From the NCBI RefSeq assembly GCF_011067745.1, contig NZ_JAAMPJ010000010.1:62001-126000 (forward strand): a DNA stretch of 64,000 nucleotides, read 5' to 3'. Under the pieces are notes generated by a model. It was given only the letters and a program-made list of their open reading frames with translations. It was not told where the DNA came from and searched no databases. The position numbers and the translations under genes are program-made. Shown one piece after another: positions 7,791 through 16,922 of the stretch. The stretch comes from Lentzea alba. Lineage in GTDB: Bacteria; Actinomycetota; Actinomycetes; Mycobacteriales; Pseudonocardiaceae. How positions within the stretch are numbered: the first letter of the stretch is position 1; every line of letters starts with the position of its first letter.

Positions 7791-10629
7791 CCGGGATGTT
7801 CGTCAGGCCCATCGTGGCACGGGTGACCGTGTTGGAGGAGTGCACGACGTTCGGCCTGGCCGCGCACTTCGAGGTCGACGTGATCTTGATGGCGTACTCG
7901 CCGACGCCGCCGAGATCGGACCTGTTGCCGCGCCACACGTTGCCGCAGCCGTTGAGGAACGACGGCGTGGTGCTCGGGTTGTGCGTCTCGTAGCCGTTCA
8001 GGAACGTGCCCGGCGTGGTGAAGGTGCCGGTGTTGTCCTCGATGCGGTAGCCGATGCCCTTGACGTCGATCCACGAGTCGGCGGAGTTCTGGCCGGAGAT
8101 GCCGCGTCCGTCGAAGGTGTTGCCGGAGATCACGCCGTGGTGCGTGCCCTCCTTGACGTCGATCGGTTCCGCGGCGATGCCGGGGCCGATCCGGTTGCCC
8201 AGCACCTGGACGCGGTCGGAGCGGTCGACGCCGCCGGAGTTGCCGTGGCAGGCCCAGTTGGAGTTCGCCGAGCCGATGTAAACGCCCTCGCCGTAGCCCT
8301 TCTGCACCAGGCCCGCGTCCGTGATCGTGGAGTTCTTGATGACGCCGTCCGCGGACGACCGCCGGAAGTGCACGCCCTCCTCGTCGGTCTTGTTCACGCG
8401 CACGCCGTCGATCGTGACGTGGTGGGAGTTGTCGAGGATGATGCCCTTCTTGGACTCCGTGACGCTGAAACCCTTGAGGTTCCAGTACGGCGCGTTGAAC
8501 AGCCACAGGCCGTAGCCCGAGTCCCAGCCCGCCGTCGGCACCGGGCAGGACGGCGCGTCACCGGACGGGCCGTCGTTGATCAGCACCGCGGTCGACGGAC
8601 CGGTGAGCGTGATCGGCGCGCTCGCTGTGCCCGCTTTCGTCGTCACGAACGAGCCGCGGTAGGTGCCGGGCGCGAGAGTGATGGTCTCGCCGGGTTTCGC
8701 GTTGGTCAGCGCGGCTTTCAACTGTTCCGCGGTCGTCACGGTGCCCTCGGCGGGCGGAGGCTCCGATCCTGGCACGTTCTTGAGGAACAACGACTTCGCG
8801 GAGTCCGTTCTGGACACGTCCACGCCGTGGCCGCCGGTGTAGTCGCGCTGCTCGTTCTTCGCCCAGTCGGTGATCGCGGTGCCGTTGATGTCGAGGTGTT
8901 TGTAGGCGCTGCCGTTCCAGCCGAACTGGTAGACGCGCTGCCGGTCGTTGTAGAACGGCTCGTACGCGCCACCGGTGGACAGTTGCTTGGTCATCTCGTT
9001 GTTGAAGAAGACGTTGCGCGGCCCGGAAGCCCCCGACCACTTCACCGCCTTCTGGCCGGCGCCCCACCAGATCGGGAACCAGTTCGAGTCGTCCGGACCG
9101 CCACCGCCCTCCTCGCCGCAGTTCGCGCGGCAGTTGCCGGAGCGGTGTGCGTAGGAGACGCGAACGGTGTTGAGCTCGAACAGGTTGTTGCGCTCCCAGC
9201 CGCCGTGCAGGTTCAGGTCGGAGTCGAAGTCGTTGCCCACCACGACGTTGCCCGAGGCGGACCACTGGAAGGTGAAGTGCCGCAGGTTGCGCGAGGTGTT
9301 GCCGGCGTAGAGCGAGTCCCACACCCGCGAACCGCGGAAGTAACCGTTGCCGCCCTTGCCCTTGTTCCACGAACCGTCGAGGTGGTTGTCGACGATCTGC
9401 AGGTTCTTGGCCTCCTCGGTGACGATCGGGTGCGACCCGATCATCTCCGCGCGGATGCCCTTGACCCACGAGTTCGCCGCCCACTTGAAGACGATGCCGT
9501 GCATCTCGTCCGCGGGAGCCATGTTGCCGTAGTTGTTGACGGCCTCGGCGGGGTCGAGGTCCGGCATCGCCTGCGTGAAGCCGAAGTTCTCGAACCCGAC
9601 GCCGAGGACCGGGTCCACCAGCGGCGACACCTTGGAGTCGTAGGTCGCCCCGGCTATGGCCGGTGAACCGTCCGAGGTGGAGTTGACCGGGACGTCGAAC
9701 TCCAGCGGCTTGTCGAGCGTCACCGTCGTGCCGGAGACCGAGGCGACCGTGAAGATCTGCTGCCGCATGTGCATGTTCAGCAACGGGTACGGCGTGCCCG
9801 TCGCGAACTGCTGCTCGTAGAACTTGACCGAGTTGGCCGCCCGGACGTTGACGAGCATGCCCGCCTTGATGTTCGTGACGGACGCGACCTTGATGGCGCG
9901 GTCACCGGCCTTGGCGGCGGCGCTGACCTTCGCGCCCGCCTTCCAGTGCACGTTGATCGTGCCCTCGAAGATGTCCTTGCGGTTCTCCGGCGCTGAGGCG
10001 TAGTCACTGGCGTAGGCGGTGTGCACGCCGCGCGACTGGACCCGGAACAGGCCGCGGCCCGGCCACAGCCAGCCACCCTTGCCCTGCCCGAACGTCATGC
10101 CGTCCTCGTCCCAGTCGGAACCGTCCGGCGTGAGCGCGTCGTAGCGGGTGTTCGCATCGGGCGTGTAGACGACCTTCGTGGCGGTCGCGCCGGCACCCCT
10201 GATGATCAGGTGGTCGGCGTCGACGTGGACCTCCTTCGACACCTTCAGCTCACCGGCGGGCAGGGTGATGAGGCTGAGCTTCGAATAGCTCGCGCCGGGT
10301 GAACACTGCGTCCGGATCGAGTCGATGGCCGCCTGCAGACCGGCGGTGTCGTCGGCCGCGTCATTCGGGCGGACGTTGAACTGGGAGGCCAGTTCCGTTG
10401 CGGTGATCTGACAACTCTCGTTCGGGTTCACATCATTGTTTCCGGGCAGCACACCAGTTCCCCGATACCCCGCTTTCGACCAGTCGTAGAGGCCGGAAAC
10501 AGGGGAACGTCGGTTGCCTGACGAGACATCTAGGCCTGTCAGTGCAGGTGCGGCCGTCGCCGTGGACACCGGAACGGCGAGTGAACCGAGTAAGAGCAAG
10601 GCGAGCAGGGATGTGGAGGTTCGCGTCAT
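7780..10629 (-). CDS. Secreted two-part right-handed beta-helix protein (putative polysaccharide lyase)
   Basis: A 949-residue protein with a signal peptide (hydrophobic SLLALLLLGSLAV, ATAA cleavage near residue 27). The first part (about 30-640) contains parallel beta-helix rungs (NLQIVDNHLDGSW, VVGNDFDSDLNLHG, NNLFELNTVRVSY). The second (about 645-949) starts at TVTTAEQLKAALTNAKPGE with APGTY, a pectate-lyase/chondroitinase-B-like opening, and has rungs such as HHVTIDGVRVNKTDEEGVH and GVISGNTFDGRG. Polysaccharide lyase or hydrolase activity is inferred; I cannot place the family or the catalytic residues. ATG 10629 has a GAAGAGG site and starts the signal peptide. Confidence 0.75.
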   Translation of the reverse strand: MTRTSTSLLALLLLGSLAVPVSTATAAPALTGLDVSSGNRRSPVSGLYDWSKAGYRGTGVLPGNNDVNPNESCQITATELASQFNVRPNDAADDTAGLQAAIDSIRTQCSPGASYSKLSLITLPAGELKVSKEVHVDADHLIIRGAGATATKVVYTPDANTRYDALTPDGSDWDEDGMTFGQGKGGWLWPGRGLFRVQSRGVHTAYASDYASAPENRKDIFEGTINVHWKAGAKVSAAAKAGDRAIKVASVTNIKAGMLVNVRAANSVKFYEQQFATGTPYPLLNMHMRQQIFTVASVSGTTVTLDKPLEFDVPVNSTSDGSPAIAGATYDSKVSPLVDPVLGVGFENFGFTQAMPDLDPAEAVNNYGNMAPADEMHGIVFKWAANSWVKGIRAEMIGSHPIVTEEAKNLQIVDNHLDGSWNKGKGGNGYFRGSRVWDSLYAGNTSRNLRHFTFQWSASGNVVVGNDFDSDLNLHGGWERNNLFELNTVRVSYAHRSGNCRANCGEEGGGGPDDSNWFPIWWGAGQKAVKWSGASGPRNVFFNNEMTKQLSTGGAYEPFYNDRQRVYQFGWNGSAYKHLDINGTAITDWAKNEQRDYTGGHGVDVSRTDSAKSLFLKNVPGSEPPPAEGTVTTAEQLKAALTNAKPGETITLAPGTYRGSFVTTKAGTASAPITLTGPSTAVLINDGPSGDAPSCPVPTAGWDSGYGLWLFNAPYWNLKGFSVTESKKGIILDNSHHVTIDGVRVNKTDEEGVHFRRSSADGVIKNSTITDAGLVQKGYGEGVYIGSANSNWACHGNSGGVDRSDRVQVLGNRIGPGIAAEPIDVKEGTHHGVISGNTFDGRGISGQNSADSWIDVKGIGYRIEDNTGTFTTPGTFLNGYETHNPSTTPSFLNGCGNVWRGNRSDLGGVGEYAIKITSTSKCAARPNVVHSSNTVTRATMGLTNIPVTP

Positions 10630-10718
10630 CGACAACCTCTTCGGGCAGGGCGGGGCTTTTTCTTTGTAGTCGATGGTTGCATTTGTGTCAAACATTCACG
10701 TTCTTGAAATAGGTAATG

Positions 10719-10734
10719 TTGAAATGGTTTTCAA
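10719..10734. promoter_or_regulatory. Inverted repeat TTGAAA-N4-TTTCAA in a divergent promoter region
   Basis: The 276-bp region between the beta-helix gene (start 10629, leftward) and the methyltransferase gene (start 10906, rightward) is AT-richer than its surroundings. It holds this perfect 6+6 palindrome, with a wider AACATT (about 10691) / AATGTT (10715) pair overlapping it. It is a candidate operator for the beta-helix gene. No cognate regulator gene adjoins it. Confidence 0.35.
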
Positions 10735-10905
10735 TGACTGAACTGCTTTCCATTCGGCCTGGAATGACCACTGTGAGACGCGGTTCCACACACCCATTCG
10801 TGGCCGAACCAACCCTGAACGGCGGATCGCCGCCTGCTCCGAAGGCTGCAAAGGTCGATTGCTGTTCGGCAGCGAGCGTTCCAACGAACAGGAGCACCAC
10901 TGGTC

Positions 10906-11760
10906 ATGGCGAGCCCCACTGTGAAGCCGGTCCTGCGCACCGACTACCAGCGTTCCGTGGCTGACTACTGGAACAAGGAGAAGGACCCGGTCAACATCAA
11001 GCTCGGCGAGGTCGACGGCCTCTACCACCACCACTACGGGCTCGGCGCGTACGACCCGGCCGTGCTGGAGGCTCCCGCCGAGGTCCGCGACCAGGCGATC
11101 ATCGCCGAGATGCACCGGCTCGAGACCGCGCAGGCCGAGGTGCTGCTCGACGCGTTCGGCGACCTTCGCCCCGGCGCCCACCTGATGGACGGCGGCTCCG
11201 GTCGCGGTGGCACGAGCTTCATGGCCAACGCCCGCTTCGGCGCCAGGATCGACGGTGTCAGCATCTCCGAACAGCAGGTGGCGTTCGCCAACGACCAGGC
11301 CGTCGAACGCGATGTCGCCGACAAGGTCCGGTTCCACTTCAAGAACATGCTCGACACCGGGTTCGAGACCGGCTCGTTCGACGGCATCTGGACCAACGAG
11401 ACCACGATGTACGTGGACCTCCAGCAGCTCTACGGCGAGTTCGCGCGGCTCATCGCGCCCGGCGGCCGGTACGTCTGCATCACCGGTTGCTACAACGACC
11501 TGACGGGCGGCCGCTCCCGCGCGGTCAGCCAGATCGACCAGCACTACATCTGCAACATCCACCCGCGCAGCGAGTACTTCAAGGCGTTGGCGGACAACGG
11601 TTTCGTGCCGATCAGCGTCGTCGACCTGACGCCGGAGACCATTCCGTACTGGGAGCTGCGCGCCAAGTCGTCGGTGGCGACCGGGGTCGAGGACCCGTTC
11701 CTCACCGCCTACAAGGAGGGCAGCTTCCACTACCTGCTGATCGTCGCGGACCGGATCTGA
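10906..11760 (+). CDS. Geranyl diphosphate 2-C-methyltransferase
   Basis: A 284-residue SAM-dependent methyltransferase that makes 2-methyl-geranyl diphosphate, the committed precursor of 2-methylisoborneol. The N-terminal RTDYQRSVADYWNKEKDPVN and DGLYHHHYGLG are characteristic of this enzyme, and motif I reads HLMDGGSGRGGTSFM. Its immediate coupling to the terpene cyclase (TGATG overlap) confirms the pathway. The family is related to C-methyltransferases of the sterol/cyclopropane type. ATG 10906 is 6 nt after a GAGCACCACTGG-like stretch with only a modest ribosome binding site. It stands first in a two-gene operon. Confidence 0.93.
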   Translation: MASPTVKPVLRTDYQRSVADYWNKEKDPVNIKLGEVDGLYHHHYGLGAYDPAVLEAPAEVRDQAIIAEMHRLETAQAEVLLDAFGDLRPGAHLMDGGSGRGGTSFMANARFGARIDGVSISEQQVAFANDQAVERDVADKVRFHFKNMLDTGFETGSFDGIWTNETTMYVDLQQLYGEFARLIAPGGRYVCITGCYNDLTGGRSRAVSQIDQHYICNIHPRSEYFKALADNGFVPISVVDLTPETIPYWELRAKSSVATGVEDPFLTAYKEGSFHYLLIVADRI

Positions 11761-12824
11761 TGAAAGATCTCCTCACCGGGCCGTCCGGGCTGGGCACTTC
11801 AGCTGCCCGGCTCGGGCGGCCCGAGGCCGCCCCTCTGCCGGTGGAACCGGGCTACGCGGAACGACCGTGGGGCGACGGCACGGCGCCACCGATGTACGTC
11901 CCCGTGGTCGAGCGCGAGGACGCCCTGCTGGCCGCCGCCGTCGACGAGCGCCTGATCGCGTGGGCGGGAGACTGCGGGTTCGAGGAGCCGGAACGGTTCC
12001 TGGGCGGCATGTTCGGCCGCCTCGCGGTGCTGACCCACGTCGACACCGACGACGTCGACCAGCTGCTGATCGCGGCGAAGCTGAACGCGGCGTGGTGGGC
12101 GGCCGACGATCTGTACGCCGACAGCACCGAGATGGGCGCCGTCCCGGCCGAGCTCCCGCCGCGGCTGGCGCTGGCGATGGCCGCGATGGACCCGGTCGCG
12201 CCCGCGGCCGAGTTCACCGAAGAACTGGAGGAGACCCTCGCGGCCGATCCGGTGCTCGTGGGGCTTCGGTCCGGCATCGCGCACCTGACGTCCCGCAGCA
12301 CGGCGACGGTGGTGCAACGGGTCTGCTACTCGACGTTCGCGATGTTCGTGTCGTGGAGCGCCTACGCGGCCTGGCGGCACACCGGCAACTACCCGCCCGC
12401 GTGGCAGTACCTCGCCACTCGCCAGCACGACACCTTCTACACGTCGATGACGCTCATCGACGCCGTCGGCGGATACGAGTTGCCGGCGCCGTTGTACTAC
12501 GACCCGCGCGTGCGGCAGCTGCTGACCGCGGCGGGCACGGCGTCGGTGATCGTGAACGACCTGGTGTCGGTGGAGAAGGACGCCGCCGACGAGAAACCGG
12601 TGTGCAACATGGTGCTGCAGATCGCGGCGGACCGCGGCTGCTCGATCGCCGAGGCGACCGCGCGGACCGTCGAGCTGCACAACCAGGTGGTGCGCGACTT
12701 CGAGGCAGGCCACAAGGCGTTGCTGGCCGTGCCCTCGGTGGAGCTGCACCGGTTCCTGAAAGGAACGAAAGCCTGGATGGGTGGTGGCTTCGAATGGCAC
12801 ACCACCCATCCGCGCTACAAGTGA
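11760..12824 (+). CDS. 2-methylisoborneol synthase (class I terpene cyclase)
   Basis: A 354-residue class I terpene synthase that cyclises 2-methyl-GPP to the earthy odorant 2-methylisoborneol. The metal-binding acidic motif is DDLYAD (residues 116-121) and the NSE triad is NDLVSVEKD (Asn266, Ser270, Asp274); the C-terminal WHTTHPRY is typical. The start overlaps the methyltransferase stop by one base (TGATG), which implies translational coupling. Characterised Streptomyces enzymes are about 440 residues with a long disordered, proline-rich N-terminus. Here only about 45 residues precede the fold, and no encapsulin gene adjoins. The reading frame is open further upstream, inside the methyltransferase gene, but that is shadow sequence. 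Confidence 0.92.
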   Translation: MKDLLTGPSGLGTSAARLGRPEAAPLPVEPGYAERPWGDGTAPPMYVPVVEREDALLAAAVDERLIAWAGDCGFEEPERFLGGMFGRLAVLTHVDTDDVDQLLIAAKLNAAWWAADDLYADSTEMGAVPAELPPRLALAMAAMDPVAPAAEFTEELEETLAADPVLVGLRSGIAHLTSRSTATVVQRVCYSTFAMFVSWSAYAAWRHTGNYPPAWQYLATRQHDTFYTSMTLIDAVGGYELPAPLYYDPRVRQLLTAAGTASVIVNDLVSVEKDAADEKPVCNMVLQIAADRGCSIAEATARTVELHNQVVRDFEAGHKALLAVPSVELHRFLKGTKAWMGGGFEWHTTHPRYK

Positions 12825-12837
12825 TCAGTCCCGGAAG

Positions 12838-15132
12838 TCAGTCCTTGACGTAGGTCCGCAGGTGCCGGGCGGTCAGCGTGTCGCCCGACGCGATCAGGTC
12901 GTGCGGCGTGCCGGTGAACACCACCTTGCCGCCGTCGTGCCCGGCACCGGGACCCATGTCGATGATCCAGTCGGCGTGCGCCATCACGGCCTGGTGGTGC
13001 TCGATGACGACGACGGTGTTCCCGTTGTCCACCAGGCGGTCCAGCAGTCCGAGCAGCTGGTCGACGTCCGCGAGGTGCAGGCCCGTGGTCGGTTCGTCCA
13101 GCACGTAGACCGAGCCCTTGTCGGTCATGTTGATCGCGAGCTTGAGCCGCTGGCGCTCACCGCCGGAGAGCGTGTTGAGCGGCTGCCCGAGGCCGAGGTA
13201 GCCGAGGCCGACGTCGACGAGCCGGCCCAGAATCGCCTTGGTGGGGCCGTCGGAGAAGAACTCGGCGGCTTCGGCGATGGGCATCGCCAGCACTTCGGCG
13301 ATGTTCTTGCCCTGCAGCTTGTACCCCAGCACCTTCGGCGTGTACCGCTTGCCGTCGCACTCCTCGCAGACCGTCGCGACACCGGCCATCATGGCGAGAT
13401 CGGTGTAGATCAGGCCGATGCCCTTGCAGTTCGGGCACGCGCCGTCGGAGTTCGCGCTGAACAGCGAGTCCTTGACGTTGTTGGCCTTGGCGAACGCCTT
13501 GCGGATCGAGTCCAGCATCCCGGTGTAGGTGGCGGGGTTCGAGCGCTTGGAACCGCGGATGGGGGACTGGTCGACCTTGACCACGTCGGCCCGCGACCCG
13601 AGCGAGCCGTGGATCAGCGACGACTTGCCGGACCCCGCGACGCCCGTGACGACGGTGAGCACCCCGAGCGGCACGTCCACGCTGACGTTCTTGAGGTTGT
13701 GCAGCTTGGCGCCCTTGACGCTGATCTTGCCCTTCGGCGTGCGCACCTGGTCGCGCAGGCCGACCTTGTGGTCGAGGTGGTCGCCGGTGAGCGTGCCGGA
13801 CCTGCGCAGCCCGGCGAGGTCACCGGTGTAGCAGAGCTCACCGCCGTTGACGCCCGCGCCGGGGCCGAGGTCGACGACGTGGTCGGCGATCGCGATGGCC
13901 TCGGGCTTGTGCTCGACGACGAGCACGGTGTTCCCCTTGTCCCGCAACATGAGCAGCAGGTTGTTCATCCGCTCGACGTCGTGCGGGTGCAGCCCGGTGG
14001 TCGGCTCGTCGAACACGTAGGTGACGTCGGAGAGCGCGGAACCCAGGTGCCGCACCATCTTCACCCGCTGCGCCTCACCGCCGGACAACGTGCCGGACTC
14101 GCGGTCCAGGCTGAGGTAGCCCAGGCCGATCTCCACGAGCGAGTCGAGCGTGCCCAGCAGGTTCGACAGCAGCGGCGCGACCTCGGCGTTGGTCACCTTG
14201 CGCAGGAACTCGGCCAGGTCGCTGATCTGCATCGCGGACAGCTCGGCGATGTTCTTGCCCTTGATCTTGCAGCCGAGCGCGGCCTGGTTCAGCCTGGTGC
14301 CGTTGCAGGCGTTGCACGTCGTGAACGTCATCGCGCGGTCCATCCACGCCCGCACGTGCGGCTGCACGGTGTCGCGTTCCTTGCCCGCGTAGATCCGGTT
14401 GAACTTGACCAGCAGACCCTCGTACTTGAAGTTGAACTTGTCCCGTTTGAGCATCTCCGCCGGGGCGTGCAGGAAGAGCTCCCACTCCTTCTTGGTGAAG
14501 TTCTTGAGCTTCTTGTCCATGTCGAAGAACTCCGACATGTTGTAGGTCTGCCAGTACTGCGACCGCGGGTGGAAGTTCGGGATCGTGATGGCGCCCTCGT
14601 TGAGCGACTTCTCCACGTCGTACATCTCGTTCATGTCCAGGCCGCGGGCGCTGCCGATGCCTTCACACTCCGGGCACATGCCCTCGGTGGAGTTGAAGCT
14701 GAACGCGACGGACGTGCCGATGTGCGGCTTGCCGAGGCGGCTGAACACGATGCGCAGCATGGTGTGCGCGTCGGTCGCGGTGCCGACGGTGGACCGCGAG
14801 TTCGCGCCCATCCGTTCCTGGTCGACGATGATGGCGGCGCTGAGGTTGCGCAGCTCGTCGACGTCCGGCCGGCCCAGGTTCGGCATCATGGCCTGCAGGA
14901 ACGCGGTGTAGGTCTCGTTGATGAGCCGCTGCGACTCGGCGGCGATGGTGCCGAACACGAGTGACGACTTCCCGGAACCGGACACACCGGTGAACACGGT
15001 GAGGCGGCGCTTGGGGATGTCCAGCGAGACGTTTCGCAGGTTGTTCTCCCGCGCCCCGCGCACCTCGATCACGTCGTGGCTGTCGGCGGCGGACTTGTCA
15101 GATCCTGGTGCTGGCTTGCGATCACGGCCCAT
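12838..15132 (-). CDS. UvrA-like ABC protein (DrrC/UvrA2 type)
   Basis: A 764-residue protein with two ABC ATPase halves: Walker A GVSGSGKSSL and GVAGSGKSSL, signatures TLSGGEAQRVK and TLSGGERQRLK, and Walker B with the FDEPTTGLHPHD and LDEPTTGLHLAD switches. Zinc-type cysteine pairs are present (CPECEG, CNACNG, CPNCKG, CEECDG). Housekeeping UvrA is about 950 residues; the shorter length fits the UvrA2/DrrC class that lacks the UvrB-binding domain and often accompanies antibiotic clusters as a resistance or DNA-protection factor. What it protects against here is unknown. ATG 15132 is chosen; upstream codons look non-coding. Confidence 0.88.
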   Translation of the reverse strand: MGRDRKPAPGSDKSAADSHDVIEVRGARENNLRNVSLDIPKRRLTVFTGVSGSGKSSLVFGTIAAESQRLINETYTAFLQAMMPNLGRPDVDELRNLSAAIIVDQERMGANSRSTVGTATDAHTMLRIVFSRLGKPHIGTSVAFSFNSTEGMCPECEGIGSARGLDMNEMYDVEKSLNEGAITIPNFHPRSQYWQTYNMSEFFDMDKKLKNFTKKEWELFLHAPAEMLKRDKFNFKYEGLLVKFNRIYAGKERDTVQPHVRAWMDRAMTFTTCNACNGTRLNQAALGCKIKGKNIAELSAMQISDLAEFLRKVTNAEVAPLLSNLLGTLDSLVEIGLGYLSLDRESGTLSGGEAQRVKMVRHLGSALSDVTYVFDEPTTGLHPHDVERMNNLLLMLRDKGNTVLVVEHKPEAIAIADHVVDLGPGAGVNGGELCYTGDLAGLRRSGTLTGDHLDHKVGLRDQVRTPKGKISVKGAKLHNLKNVSVDVPLGVLTVVTGVAGSGKSSLIHGSLGSRADVVKVDQSPIRGSKRSNPATYTGMLDSIRKAFAKANNVKDSLFSANSDGACPNCKGIGLIYTDLAMMAGVATVCEECDGKRYTPKVLGYKLQGKNIAEVLAMPIAEAAEFFSDGPTKAILGRLVDVGLGYLGLGQPLNTLSGGERQRLKLAINMTDKGSVYVLDEPTTGLHLADVDQLLGLLDRLVDNGNTVVVIEHHQAVMAHADWIIDMGPGAGHDGGKVVFTGTPHDLIASGDTLTARHLRTYVKD

Positions 15133-15226
15133 GGCACGAGCGTCCCGCGCGCCGGTCGAACGACGCTCGAGCCGGGATGGGGCGGCGGGCCACCGCGGTT
15201 CGGGGTCTGCCACCCCATCCCGTCGA

Positions 15227-16045
15227 TCACCCCTTCACACCCGTGTGCGCGAGGCCCTCGATGAACTGCCGTTGGGCCAGCACGAACACCACCAGGATCG
15301 GCACCGCGGTCATGGTCGCCGCGGCCAGCTGCACGTTCCACATAGGACCGCCGTAGATGTCGACGAACTGGGTGAGCGCCTGCGGCAGCGTGAACATGTC
15401 CGGTGTGGACAGGTACACGATCGGTTCCAGGTAGAGGTTCCACGAGTGCAGGAACGTGAAGATCGCGACCGCGCCCAGAGCGGGCCGCGCCAACGGCAGC
15501 GCCACCTGCCAGAAGATCCCCGCGCGCCCCAGACCGTCCATCCGCGCGGCCTCCTCCAGCTCGGCGGGCAGGGCGATGAAGAACTGGCGCATGATGAAGA
15601 TCGCCAGCACGCACGGCGCCCCGAAGACCGGCACGATGATCAACGGCCAGTGCGTGTTCGTGAGCCCGAGAGACTGGAAGAGCTGGAACAACGGCACGAT
15701 CGTCACTTCGCTCGGGATGAGCAGGCCGGTCAGCACCACGACGAACAGCACGTTCTGGCCGGGGAACCTGATGCGTGCGAACGCGTAGCCGGCCAACGCC
15801 GCGACCGCCATCGTGCCGACCGTGACGATCACCGCGATGTAGAGGCTGTTCCAGTACTGCTGCCCGAACGGCTGCATGCGGAACACCTGCTCGTACGTGG
15901 AGAACGTCCACTCCGACGGCAGCAGCGACTCGGAGAAGATCTCGCTGATCGGCTTCATCGACGAGGTGACCATCCACCACGTCGGGAACACGAACGGCAC
16001 GCACAACAGGCACAGCAGTCCGTAGAGCGCGACCTTACGATTCAT
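15227..16045 (-). CDS. Sugar ABC transporter permease (MalG/LacG type)
   Basis: A 272-residue inner-membrane permease with six predicted helices and the EAA loop (EELEEAARMDGLGRAGIFWQV) that docks on the ATPase. The N-terminal PTWWMVTSSMKP and the conserved Trp/Asn segment HSWNLYLEPI are typical of the second permease of carbohydrate ABC importers. Its ATG at 16045 lies 11 nt inside the upstream permease gene, so the two are translationally coupled. No ATPase gene is present in the locus. In actinomycetes a shared MsiK-type ATPase usually energises such systems. Confidence 0.92.
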   Translation of the reverse strand: MNRKVALYGLLCLLCVPFVFPTWWMVTSSMKPISEIFSESLLPSEWTFSTYEQVFRMQPFGQQYWNSLYIAVIVTVGTMAVAALAGYAFARIRFPGQNVLFVVVLTGLLIPSEVTIVPLFQLFQSLGLTNTHWPLIIVPVFGAPCVLAIFIMRQFFIALPAELEEAARMDGLGRAGIFWQVALPLARPALGAVAIFTFLHSWNLYLEPIVYLSTPDMFTLPQALTQFVDIYGGPMWNVQLAAATMTAVPILVVFVLAQRQFIEGLAHTGVKG

Positions 16046-16922
16046 GCAGCACCCACTTCCGGCGCATCCGCCACTGCACGAGGGTCAGCGCGGCGACGAT
16101 GACGAACAGCAGCACCGAGATCGTCGCGCCGTAGCCGAAGTGGTGGAACTGGAAAGCCTGCTGGTACAGGTAGTAGATCAACACGGTCGTGGACGTGCCC
16201 GGACCGCCCTGGGTGAGCACCGCGATCTGCGCGAACACCTGCAGCGAGCCGACGATCGTGATGATCGACGTGAGCAGGATCGTCGGGCTGATCAACGGGA
16301 TCGTGATGCGGCGGAACCGGGTCCACGCGCCGGCCCCGTCGATCTTGGCCGCCTCGTACAGCGGTGCCGGCACGCCCTGCAGAGCCGCGAGGAACAGCAC
16401 CATGTTCAGGCCGACGTTCTTGATCACCTGCACGACGATCACCGAGATCATCGCGGTGGACTCGCCGCGCAACCAGTTCGGGCCGTCGATGCCGAAGAAC
16501 CCGAGCAGGCCGTTCACGCTGCCCTCCGGCTGCAACATGAGCTGCCAGACCAGCGTCCACGCCACCAGCGACACCAGCACGGGGGAGAAGAACAGCGTGC
16601 GGAACAGCGTGGTACCGCGCAGTTTCTGGTTGAGCAGCACCGCGAGCAACAGAGCCAGCGACAGGTTCAGCACCACCAGGCCGACGGCGAACCAGGCGGT
16701 GGCGACCAACGCCGAGCGCAGCTTCTCGTCGTTCAGGAGCTGCTGGTAGTTCTCGGCGCCGATGAACTCGAACGTGCCGCCGAGCACGTTCCACTCGTTC
16801 AGGCTGTACCAGCCGACCAGGACCAGCGGGATCAGCACGAACGCGAGGCTGCCGAGCAGGGCGGGCGCGACGAACAGGTACCCGACCAGGTTGTCGCGCC
16901 TGCGATACGTCCAGAACGTCAC
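16035..16922 (-). CDS. Sugar ABC transporter permease (MalF/LacF type)
   Basis: A 295-residue membrane permease. The N-terminus RRRDNLVGYLFVAPALLGS and the EAA loop (YEAAKIDGAGAWTRFRRITIP) are standard for the first permease of carbohydrate importers. GTG 16922 overlaps the TGA of the binding-protein gene (GTGA, 4 nt), fixing the start and indicating translational coupling; an ATG further upstream would extend into the binding-protein gene and is rejected. It pairs with the downstream permease to form the channel. Confidence 0.92.
   Translation of the reverse strand: MTFWTYRRRDNLVGYLFVAPALLGSLAFVLIPLVLVGWYSLNEWNVLGGTFEFIGAENYQQLLNDEKLRSALVATAWFAVGLVVLNLSLALLLAVLLNQKLRGTTLFRTLFFSPVLVSLVAWTLVWQLMLQPEGSVNGLLGFFGIDGPNWLRGESTAMISVIVVQVIKNVGLNMVLFLAALQGVPAPLYEAAKIDGAGAWTRFRRITIPLISPTILLTSIITIVGSLQVFAQIAVLTQGGPGTSTTVLIYYLYQQAFQFHHFGYGATISVLLFVIVAALTLVQWRMRRKWVLHES

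Noticed and set aside
7669-9666. A 665-codon open frame on the plus strand antisense to the beta-helix gene
   Set aside because: Arginine- and valine-rich, no domain, and the opposite strand encodes a clear signal peptide and beta-helix repeats. It is a GC-rich shadow.
11487-11759. N-terminal extension of the 2-methylisoborneol synthase
   Set aside because: Upstream codons lie inside the methyltransferase gene and are its shadow frame; the TGATG junction gives a natural start.
10630-12840. Encapsulin gene expected beside the 2-methylisoborneol genes
   Set aside because: No frame in or next to the operon resembles a family 2 encapsulin or CRP-like shell protein.
12781-14964. A 727-codon plus-strand frame over the UvrA-like gene
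   Set aside because: Low-complexity Arg/Val/Asp sequence; the minus strand has intact Walker and signature motifs.
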